Source of the DNA: Ancylostoma caninum
Lineage: Eukaryota > Nematoda > Chromadorea > Rhabditida > Ancylostomatidae
Reading direction: 5' to 3'
Length of the DNA: 64,000 bases
Assembly: GCA_037903475.1 (NCBI GenBank)
Contig: JBAJFG010000348.1
Span: 823,501-887,500 of the forward strand
This document shows, one piece after another, positions 42,216-51,850 of this stretch. How positions within the stretch are numbered: the stretch's first letter is position 1; each line of letters begins with the position of its first letter. The position numbers were made by a program, and so were the translations under genes. The notes under the pieces are model-generated. The model searched no databases, was not told the DNA's origin, and was given only the letters and a program-made list of their open reading frames with translations.

Positions 42216-43828
42216 TTTGGACCTTGGAAGTGGAATAGTGCACAAATTAACCCTCATAGACAAAGTTTTGATGAACATTTCCATTCTGAGATTTCGGGGC
42301 AGAAGAAAAGGAGTGGTGGCCTACCACTAAGTATTTAAAGATTCATAAATGCAATCTCTGTAGATCTCTAACATACACAGACACCATGGTTCAATTCCGT
42401 TTTCATGATACATCCATCGCATTCATAGAAAAATCATCCAATTCCTAGGATATACAAACATTTTTTTGCACTCTGCCTTGTCATTTACTTCGTTTGTGTT
42501 TCCTTTCTTGTTTGCGCCGTCAGTAATTACCGGTATTCGCCTGGGTGCGATATGTCGATATTAGCAGTTATATTTGATCTGTTGTGAGTGTGTATATAAG
42601 TGGAGTTAGTATAACTAATTGTGATGTTATCGCTCTTGATCGCTTGTTAACACTGGGTATTATCATTATTATCATTTGTGAGCTTACTCCTATGTAATCG
42701 TCTTGTAACAGCAACTGGTAACCCCTAGCAGTAGTCGTAATACACGACACCAGATGAATAGTTCTGATCCGAGAGACGTGTGATCTTTGCGGTACAGGTA
42801 GTTCCCATCAAGTTCAGGTTTCATCCATGCTCTAGTAACGAAATCCCGCGACGCGACTGCGACGCGCGCCTTTTCAGCCCCATAACCGGGTCGAGATACC
42901 GGAGTTCCTACTTCACTGCGGGAAACAGAAGAACTCTTGAATTGCTTCGTGCTCCAATAAACGCGCTTTTGATCACGGTATCCGCGCTAACCATAGAGAA
43001 GTATTCGGCTACAATAGGAATTTATAGTTTCTGAAGATATTCTCCAGTCTTGGAGATGGTGTAGTATTCGAGCGATGCGGGGCAGGTGGCGGTCGCGCTG
43101 CAGCACGATTATCGCTTCTCGTGAAGGGCGAAGCCGCCGAATTGCCCGCCTCTTCTTTAATGATCTTCTTCTTTAATGATCTGATCCCCGAGTTTTCCCG
43201 CCCCCCTCTCTCTGGTTTTATTTGTTCAGTTTATCTATGATAAAGTCGTAAACGACGTTGTTTGACTTGGTCATCTGTTTTGTAAGGTTTATCGATTGTC
43301 GTAAATATATGATGATAAAAGATAAAGGCGAAATTTTGGCAAAATTTTCGATTTGGGTATTCCTGGGACGGAACTAGGCAAACACTGCTTAGTAGTTGAG
43401 TACTTATGGGTAGACTAGTGGAATACTAGTGAAAAGAAGCCTGTCTCCTCGCCTTCCGGGCCAGCCGGTGCGAGAATCTCTATTAAATTTACAAGGACGA
43501 GTCAACTTGCTGTGCTGTTAACATTTTTGCTCACAAATAAAGTAGGTATTGCTGTTATCTTCTACCAGAGTATGAGTTTCTCGTAGTAGGATTAGGTCGA
43601 GGTAAAAAGTGCTTTTTGAGCTGTTCTGCTTGCATTATTTGGTAACGTTGATGCTACTCAAAACCACTAAGTATGATATCTACTTTACCTCCCTTGGTCT
43701 CTAAAATATGTGTTCACGTCTCAAAGCGCAAAAATACTTCGTTCACAAGTTCGTTCCTTGATAACACAAGAGAGCGCACGTTTCGGCGTCGGAGGCGAGG
43801 GAAAAACAAATTATTCTAATGGATGTAG

Positions 43829-44089
43829 GTGAAAAGGATTGAAGAAAATTACAGCAACAGAGTATACACTGTAACTTTGCAGAAACAAATCACTCTGTTC
43901 GACCACTGGACCCGCTTGGCTGCGGAGAACATCAACTACTACAGGACCATCACTAAGGCGCAGGACGTGATCCTTGGGGGGCTTGAGGATCTGGAGAAAG
44001 CCTGGGGTGTTCCACTGAATACCGAAACTGCTTCAGTCACATATGTGAAGCCTGGCGACAATAACGTAGAGGCAAGCACAATTGTTTGA
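43829..44089 (+). CDS. small frame, possible last exon of the Harbinger accessory gene
   Basis: 86 codons, charged and helical in look (ITLFDHWTRLAAENINYYR, DVILGGLEDLEKAWGVPL), with no domain I recognise. It is preceded by TTCTAATGGATGTAG, a possible acceptor, and followed by a canonical AATAAA at 44,279. It points towards the transposase. PIF/Harbinger elements usually carry a second (Myb/SANT-like) gene besides the transposase; this could be its 3' exon, but no Myb motif is seen and upstream exons were not found. Confidence 0.35.
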   Translation: MKRIEENYSNRVYTVTLQKQITLFDHWTRLAAENINYYRTITKAQDVILGGLEDLEKAWGVPLNTETASVTYVKPGDNNVEASTIV

Positions 44090-44278
44090 AGGTTGACTCT
44101 CGTCTTTGAAGGGGGACTCTAGCTCGGCGTTAGGTCGCTAGGTTCGATATTGGCTCGCTCTTTTGTTGTACTGTTTTGTTCGAAATGTTTTTTGTTTTAA
44201 AGACTTATTATTATGTTGACTTGAGTTGTTTGTTCAATTTGTTATACATGTATTACGTGCAATGTTGAGTTGTACCTT

Positions 44279-44284
44279 AATAAA
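44279..44284 (+). promoter_or_regulatory. candidate poly(A) signal
   Basis: AATAAA on plus, 190 bases after the stop of the 43.8-kb frame and before the converging transposase stop at 44,774. Confidence 0.35.
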
Positions 44285-44773
44285 TGGGTTCCGGTACAAT
44301 CAAAGACCAACCCTACTAACTCAACTAACAATCGTGCATGCTCATCCAATTAACAGAGGAGCAGATGTTGTTATGTACACAACGAAACAGTGATTATATT
44401 ATTTATATGACAAACTTCAAGTCAGTGTGGTGTAACCGAGGGGAAACGGTCAAGAGGTACCGACGTAATTAGTGCCACCTATGCTGATGTTCGGTGGCTG
44501 GCAGCTACGTACCATGACAGAGCTGCATGGCGGATGACTTGCCATGTTACGAGATTTCAAACCCACGTAATTCCATGCATGAAAATTCAAGTCTAGGTCC
44601 ATACAACTATAGCCCGTCTAGCAGTGCAAGGGTGTAGTGCGCCGGTCTTGCTACAGGCGCTGTGCGGCTGACTGTAAACTTCCACAAAGTCGCTGCTCTC
44701 ATCTTACGCGAATCAGATCGGGTACCTTTTGGCAGTGACCCGCACCGAGGTAAATTAGTACTGAACAAAACAT

Positions 44774-45911
44774 CTATGACGCTGAAATGTTAGAGTTAGT
44801 ATGAATGGGCTGTATTCGATCGACTATATACGCTCGAATATCTTCTTGGTCATCTGGCGGATGTGGAATCGTAGCTCTTCTTCTTCCTAATGGACGAAAC
44901 GTTGTCGCATTGATGCAGTAGCCGATATTGTGGAGAACCGCACACGCGATGACAACCTTCTTAGCCCTATTTGCCGAAAGCCTGATCTTATTAGATAGAA
45001 TTGCGAACCTGGTCTTCCATCGCCCGAACAACCTTTCCACCCGGGCACGTATGCGTGCATGCTCTCGGTTTTAACGCTCTTTACGGTGGTCACCTCGGAT
45101 GCTGGTAAGGCGGCAGGGTGTGATGATGCCACTTCCGTTGCTGTATCCGCAATCTCCTAGTAACGTGTAGCCCCGTATGGATTCTCCTGACGTAAATGCT
45201 GACGAACCAGCACAGTGGTTCCACACAGACGAGTCGTGAGCAGAGCCTGGGAAACCACTGTTGACGTACAGGATGCGTCCGACTGCATCACAAATAACAC
45301 AGACGTTGAGACAGGAGAATCCTTTCCTGCTCATGTACTCAGGACCATTGTCACTCGGTGTTTTTATCTTGTTACATCTTAATAACCACACCTTATTATC
45401 TCACTCAAAAGGTTATGATAGCCAACTCACTACTAAATTTTCCTGCCCTAGCGAACTCTTCGGCTCTCTTGGCGCACCATTCCCGATCTGTCGGCTTGAA
45501 CACTAGGAATCGTTTAACGATGTCGGGATGATTGAGTGCTGTCACCACTCGTCGCACGATGTTCGACACCGTCTTCTGTGAGCAACCCAAGGTATCGCCA
45601 ACTACCACCTGATGCGAGTCCGTAGCCAGGTACCGCAACGCCACGGCTACCTACAAATTGTTAACTTGTGTAGGTTTTGGATCATTCAGATCTCCTACCT
45701 GCAAACGCTTCGGAATGGTCCACGATTCCCTCAAGTCATCAGTAAGCATAGGGGACAAGAGAGAAGTTAACCAGTCCAGATGCCTGTCCGTGAACCTGTA
45801 TCTCTGCCTAATTAAGGACTGGTTACGAGACAGTGTGAGCAGTGGATTTATCCGTCCGTACTTGACATTCCTGCTACGGTAACGTGGAGTCTCAAAGAAC
45901 ATGAGAGCCAT
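44774..45911 (-). pseudogene. Harbinger (HARBI1-like, DDE_Tnp_4) transposase, broken
   Basis: Exon 1 runs 45,911-45,699 (ATG at 45,911). A clean 48-nt GT-AG intron (45,698-45,651) joins ...KRLQ to VAVALRYLATDSHQVVVGDT and GCSQKTVSNIVRRVV, the DNA-binding region. From 45,391 the frame gives GPEYMSRKGFSCLNV, VICDAVGRILYVNSGFPGSAHDSSVW (second catalytic Asp region) and LLGDCGYSNG. The third acidic motif lies in RVERLFGRWKTRF. Two defects: an in-frame TAA at 45,071-45,073, where the family has a conserved Tyr-Asn, and no match to the first-Asp motif (usually GxIDGTH) in the 45,390-45,430 junction. The product should be inactive. Confidence 0.88.
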
Positions 45912-46081
45912 GATGATCCTTGAATAATTACTAGTTAATTAAACGTTTAACGACTGCAAATAATGAAAACATCAAAAATTCATTTTAAAATCAATGAGAT
46001 ATGAAAGAATGAATGAGTTTCGCATCGCGATCCAACTGCTGCATGCCCCGACGAATGATATTGATCCATTAGTTACTCCGT

Positions 46082-46879
46082 GGCCCGTATGCAAGAACAT
46101 CCCCGCTGGGGAGGGGAGGGGATGCGCATCCCCTGGGGAGCGATCCCCTCCCTTCCCCAGCGGGGCTCCCTGCTATGCATGAAACTTTTCGAGGGGAGGG
46201 GATGCATCCCTTGCGCGTGCTGTTTGAGCGTTTTGTGCAATCACGTCTTTTGCATCGAAACACCTTGTGAAAATGCCGCTAAGGCTGGAATAATTTGGTT
46301 TTTAAAGTGTGGGAGTCCATTTTTCCCATATTTTCGAACATTTTCGTGGTTCACATCATTGTTAGGGATACTTATAAGTCTGCTCCTTCACTTTTGTCAC
46401 ATTTCGTTCTTGGACAGCGACATCCACGGCCTCAGTATCGAAACACCGTCTGAAAGTGCCATTGAGGAGGGAATGCATTGATTATAAAGTTTAAATTATG
46501 AAGTAAAGTTAAAATCATAAATTACGGTTATAGAGAAGAGAGGTGCAAAAGCTACACTCAAAAAAGGAATGGCAGACACTTGAAATGGATGAAACACATA
46601 AAGAATAGAACATTAGTAAAGTTGGGCAAAGAACCGTAGAAAAGCTTGCAATTCACGAAAAAAATGCAGAATTACGAAAGGAAACAATTGATTGCTGAGC
46701 GTGATCCCCTCTCGAACCCCTACTATTCGTAGGGGATGCACATCCCCTCCCCTCAGGGGATCCCCTCGCTTCATGCATACGGGGATCGAGGGAGGGGATG
46801 TGCGCGAACCCCGCTGGGGATCGCTGCAATGCTTAACAGCCGATCCCCTCCCCAGCGGGGATGTTCATGCATACGGGCC
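46082..46879. mobile_element. GC-rich MITE with CGT flanks
   Basis: The inverted ends GGCCCGTATGCAWGAACAT continue into CCCCGCTGGGGAGGGG. Subterminal GGGGATGCGCATCCCC-type words occur in both arms, and the interior is AT-rich. CGT lies directly outside both ends (46,079-46,081 and 46,880-46,882), a possible 3-bp target duplication. It is nested in the Harbinger element. Frames at 46,080-46,481 and 46,692-47,135 run through it and are not genes. Confidence 0.8.
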
Positions 46880-47165
46880 CGTGTGTAGTAACTTTCGAGA
46901 GGTAAAGTTACGTTTCGTTATTCACTGTCAGCCACAGCGGATCAAGAGGGAGTGCGGTGGCGCAGTGCGATCGCTGCTGACAAGAGGCGACATGCGCCAA
47001 TATGCTTGCAAGATCAGTTCCTTTCCGAGGTGGATCTTTGCAGATAAGCAAAAACCCAGATGCGGTTGTATCCTGGTTATAAGTTGGTTAATGGTTGAGA
47101 CCAGCAGTTGTCTGAGTGCACAACTTTCTCTATAACCGTCGGTTCTGAAGCAATTACTACGCCCC

Positions 47166-48689
47166 TTAGTTTTTTCCTGCTCTAGGGTAACGCTAAGCCT
47201 CACATTTCAAAACTCACCCGGCAAAAAATGGTGAAGTAAGGCATCGAAGGTCTCACTCTCTGGCCTTAATCCTCAGACCATTACCCTGCTAAATGTCATT
47301 TTTCCGAGCTTCAGATACTGTCCTGCGAAAGCACCAGATTGCTGATCTTAAACATGCTGAAACTGCCTTCCAAAACTTTGAGGATTCTTGTGGTCTCAGT
47401 TTTTGCTGTAGAGACGTGCAGCCCAAACTGCATTGTCGGGGAGGATCTGCTGAATAAAAGGGTTGCTAAAGTGATGAAAAAAGAGGTGTTTAGTTCGATT
47501 TAAAACACTTTGAACTGAAGTGTCCATTTCGGCAATTAATTCCGCAACAACCTGATAATTCCAGTGCTTTCATTATTCTCCTCTTTCACTTGTTTATTTT
47601 CTGTTTGTCGATCGCTTTATTCTCAAACTGTTTTATACGTTGTTATACAACGTATAAATGGGTCAGAATTACTGACGCACCTAGAATGAGTCTTTATAAA
47701 AGGCATAATGCGAGAACATTTTAAACATGCAAAGTAAAGCCCAAGACCTAGCGATCTGAATAGATGCACTCTTGTTCGCAGCAGGCCCTTCCTTGCTGAA
47801 GCGGTCACAAAGGCGACGAGAGAGCACATAGCCTCAGCGCCGCAAATAGGCCGACTTTGTTCTAGATCTTGAGTTTTGTGGATGACAGCGCAGTTCTTGC
47901 ATTCTAAGATATAGATATGGGGTCATCAGTAGACTGAAACCCAGTTCACAAGGAAGCCAGCTCTTTTATGTCCTTCAAGTAGATTTTTAGAACTAGTCCT
48001 ATACCATTCTCGCCTCTTGCACAGTAGCCAAGCCCTATCAAAATACCTATGAATACATCTTGTGATGAGAACTGGGATGAGCTAGAAAATGTGTCCTCAG
48101 AAGAGAAAAGAAATTGCAGAAATTTTTCTGTAGCAGAACATTAATGAATTTTTCTGGCAAAAACGAGACAAGATTTGCGAACAAGGGGTGAACCTCACGT
48201 GCCACTTGGAGACCAAGACCTGCGCTACTTCCCACAGAAGTACCAAGTTTCTAGAGGTTAACCTCCTTATAACATGGAACAAAAATGGACGAGTTTCAGT
48301 TGCGGCGCATCGGCAATATTCCCTTCAGACACTTCTGTGGTGGCTGCTTTTACAAGAAGAAAGCAAGAGTGGATTTTTTGTGATTGTTAAGACCTTCATT
48401 TTAGAAACGCATATGTAGAGTTTTCCGGATGCTGTCTTTTTTTACAGTATAATTCCAGTGCGTGTATGCGTTTATGACGCACTCTAAACTACTATTCTAC
48501 TTCATTTAAATAAATACACGCGACTTCTTTGTCTTTGTCGACATGTGAATGAAGATCCGTGAACAATTGCCAAGAAAACTTTGGAGAACAATTTATTGAG
48601 CATTCAACGGCCCGTGGATTGTTTGAAAAAAAACTCCAATTTCTGACTTTTTAAAGAAACTATTATTAAAATATTTATTTATTACCTCT
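47166..48689. other. unassigned stretch
   Basis: Mostly short frames. A plus frame from the ATG at 47,297 to the TAA at 47,459-47,461 (about 54 codons, with DLKHAETAFQNFEDSCGLSF) has protein-like composition but no splice or domain support. No repeat ends recognised. Confidence 0.4.
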
Positions 48690-50140
48690 AGCAAACTCTA
48701 CGGGTAGCTAGAAAAAGGAGTAGGGCAGCCCCTCTAGATATGTTTCGCACCTATGAAATCCTCACGAAATTAAAATAGAAGCAAAAATAGTAACTAATTG
48801 AGCTTGGGTGCGGAACTTTTCTTATGAGTTGTGTGTGTTCTCGCTTCCTGCCCAACTCCAGACTTCTTGCACTCGCGATGCTAGCGTTGCTCTAGGATTC
48901 TTCATCACACATCACCATGCAAAGCTACTTCATATACAACTACACATCCCATTCTCGTTTGTTGTCACCGCACTTCTTGAATGCCCATGGACCTGTCATG
49001 ACTAGTAACTTTCAACTCTGCGCGAGGATATCTTTCATATGAATCTAATAGCTGTGAAATATTTATTTGCTGTAGCTGACACAGTGTAATTAAGAACTCG
49101 AAATGGTTCAAGTTTAGAATTTTTGGGATACTCCAACAGATAACGGCTTGCTTGTATATCTAAGAGGGAAAAGAGGAGGTCGCTTGAAAAGAAATTGATC
49201 GTGCAGTGTCAGCCTACCCATCCCCAATGGGTGGACCTGAATGTTGGCGTTCCTAACACCTCATCCACAGCAGACTCGTTCTCCATCCACGAACCAGTAT
49301 CCTCACGTCCTCTCCCCCACCCCCCCCCCACCCTCCCCACTTTCAAGCCACAGCACGCCCATGTGCCATGAGTACACCCGTATCCTGGCGTTCCTCACAC
49401 CTGGTCCACATCGTACCTCTTCTATATCCGCGAACTCGTATTTAAGAGTTCCGTTAACTCTTAAGCCACATCAGACCTGTGTGCCTTCGGGGGCCCGTAT
49501 CCTGACTTCTCCCACACTTCTAAGCCACAGCGGTCCTTACCTCCATTGGTATGACTGTATTCTGGCATTTCCACACTTTTAGGCCAGAGCAGACCCATTA
49601 TCCATTGGTGGACTCACATCCTGGTGTTTCCCAAACTCTTAGACCACAGCAGACCCATCAACCATCGGTGTGCTCGTATTTTGACGCTCGGCCAAAGCGA
49701 GCCCCTACTCTCTCCTGACGTCCCCCGCACTTTCGAGCCACAGCAGATCCGTCGTGTTTCTATGGACCCGTATCCTCGCGTTGCTCACAAGTTTGCCCCT
49801 GTGAACTCCTCCTCCATCACCAAACGGTATTTGGTACTTTCGCCGTTGACATACCTCTCGCCCATCGGTGGATTTGTACGTGTTATGCAGTGGTTATCCT
49901 GCTCCGTATATTGTGCTGGTCGAAAGTCTTGCTAGCACTGTCTCACCCGATGGCTGCGAGAGCGCCAGCGGAGGACACGGGTCCCGTCGCGAAACTCCTG
50001 AATCACTGCCTAAGTCTCTCGCTTTGATCATGGTACACTGTATCCATCGTTCCGCCGTTGAGGATTTGAATCGCACACGGTGCAAGGATTTCGGGAGCGC
50101 GAGTCCTGCGAGGATCTAGCCCGTCTCACCCCATAAATAG
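48690..50140 (+). repeat. composite interspersed repeat, copy C5
   Basis: The 5' module (48,690-49,205) aligns with C2 and C4. Minisatellite units run about 49,225-49,870, with a C-rich patch at 49,315-49,340. The 3' module (from TATCCTGCTCCGTATATTG at 49,888) aligns with C1 and C2 until about 50,120. The right part has been duplicated by the CR1 insertion described at 50,627. Confidence 0.78.
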
Positions 50141-50626
50141 GTTTTTCGTTCGAAGTCCGACGATCTCTCTCCCCACCATTGTGTAGTCCAGTTCAAATGA
50201 TGCGAAGGATTTCGCAAGACTCGGGGTCTGACGCCAGGAAAATCTGGACCCTTACCAGTCTTTGTATAGGAGGATTTATTTATTTTTATTCATTTGTTTA
50301 TTTATTCATTTATTTATTTACTACACTAGACGAGCACTAAGGGGCTCGTCTGACCAGCTGAGGCGCGGTTGAAAGCGTGGCCCAGTGTAACGGCTGGCAG
50401 ACGAGATGCATAAGATGCCGATGCGTGCCCGGTGTGGCGCGGACGGAAAAATACGCTTCGCCGTAACTGTCCGGCTCGCCGAGCGCCGCGCGGAAAGTAC
50501 ACATGCGATGAGAAACTCATTTTTGTAGTATTTCCGAAGTCAATAATTGCAATAAAGTATGGCCTGCCTTACTCTCGCCATCCCTGTAGCAGGATCATTG
50601 AAGATCAAATGAGGGCCTACGTGTAG
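49922..50626 (+). repeat. left copy of about 705-bp direct repeat flanking the CR1 element
   Basis: Nearly identical to 54,853-55,554. The first approximately 680 bases differ by two substitutions and one 3-bp gap; the last 25 bases carry about four more substitutions. Its left edge is continuous with composite repeat C5, so this side keeps the original context. Contents include TTTATTCATTTGTTTATT-type AT repeats and a GC-rich block; frames in it (50,326-50,626) appear in both copies. Confidence 0.9.
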
Positions 50627-51009
50627 CTAATTCCGCTCTCTTGCGCCTGCGGCGAGCGGTCGGGCACCTCATCGCTCTTCCTCGTCTCACCCCATATTCG
50701 CCTGTGCCGGTGTTTTCTGGACTAATACTGCGCTGTTTACTGGTATTCAGTTGGTGAACACTGCCGTGGCTCGGTGTGAAGTACTGTACGCAAGATCAGC
50801 CACCATATCAGGTGAATCAGTACAATTACTTGTGTCTCGTGTATCACTGTTGCGCAAGTGCAGTCGATCGATCCGCCGTGCCGAATCGATTTTGATCTTC
50901 CACCTTCGGACCTACGTAGTTTCCTGTGGCTGGGAAACTTCTTTTTCATCCGCTATCAGCCACCAGAAACGGTGCCTGTGTTCATATCGTTGCGTAGTGG
51001 TTGTTCATT

Positions 51010-51850
51010 ATGGACACTCCCCTCGCTGGTTCTCAAATTCAGGTGCGTCCAAAGCCGCAGAAACGTCAGTGCAATGATCTCTTCGCTTCACCATCGACCC
51101 CCGGTGACCTGGACAGTCAAGCTGAGGCAATTCTCAATGACAACAGCATACCCCGGCATCTCAGGACGGTAATTTCTCTTTTGCTCGAAGACAGGAAGCA
51201 GCTCCATGTCATGATTAACTACTGTCGTGAGCTCAATGACGTTATCACTGGTCTGAAGGAGGAAATCCTCAGCTTGAAAAATATGTCATCTACCCGTTCT
51301 GACCCAGCTCCTTCTGCTGCTTCTCCTAGCGCCTCTGTTACAGCTGTCAATCCTATTCCTGAATCGAATCGTTCCTCTTTTGATGAAATTGAGCGGTCTC
51401 GATCTATAGTTCTCGCCGGTTTATCTGAGTGTCGTGCTGATTTTGCATCTACTCGTGTTTCGTATGATTTCAATTGCAGTTCGTGAAATTTTGGACTATT
51501 TGTCAATTGATTGTTCTCCTGTTACTGTCTATAGGCTAGGGCGCTTTAATCCCCAATATCCTCGCCTTGTTAAAATAGTGTTACCGGCATCTTTCTTTGC
51601 CCGACTCGTGTTGCGACGTGCCCCACGCTTAAGATTTTTCAAGACAAAGGGTCTTTACTTAAGACCTTCCCTCCCCAAAGCGGAGAGGGACCGTCTACGG
51701 CAAGAGCGTGCAGCACGTCGTCAGAGTCGTAACGCTATTAAGGATGTTCATGAAGACCCTGTCCAAGTGCAGCCTAATACTGGTGATAATGTTGTGAAGA
51801 ATTTTTCCATCCCTTCTGGTGACATGTCACCCAATTCTTCAAACATGTAA
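51010..51850 (+). pseudogene. CR1 ORF1 (one frameshift)
   Basis: ATG at 51,010. The first frame runs to a stop at 51,486. A second, overlapping frame continues the protein from about 51,470 (VREILDYLSIDCSPVTVYRLG) to the TAA at 51,848-51,850. Together they give about 280 residues: a Ser/Pro-rich and coiled-coil-like N-terminal part (LRTVISLLLEDRKQLHVM, LKEEILSLKN), then an RNA-binding-like domain and a basic tail (FFKTKGLYLRPSLPKAERDR, RQERAARRQSRN), as in ORF1 proteins of the clade. A single indel near 51,475 separates the frames, so this copy may be non-autonomous unless the break is a sequencing error. Confidence 0.8.

Larger units (their letters stand above)
40951..47165. mobile_element. 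PIF/Harbinger-type DNA transposon, degraded
   Basis: The ends GGGGCGTAGTAATTG are perfect inverted repeats over 15 bases, and similarity continues (AAC.G.CGGTTA) to about 36. The element of 6.2 kb holds a broken Harbinger transposase on minus (44,774-45,911) and a converging small frame on plus (43,829-44,089). TTA lies outside the right end, as expected for Harbinger (TWA target), but CTG lies outside the left, so the duplication is not confirmed. A palindromic MITE (42,030-42,215) and a GC-rich MITE (46,082-46,879) are nested inside. Confidence 0.72.
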
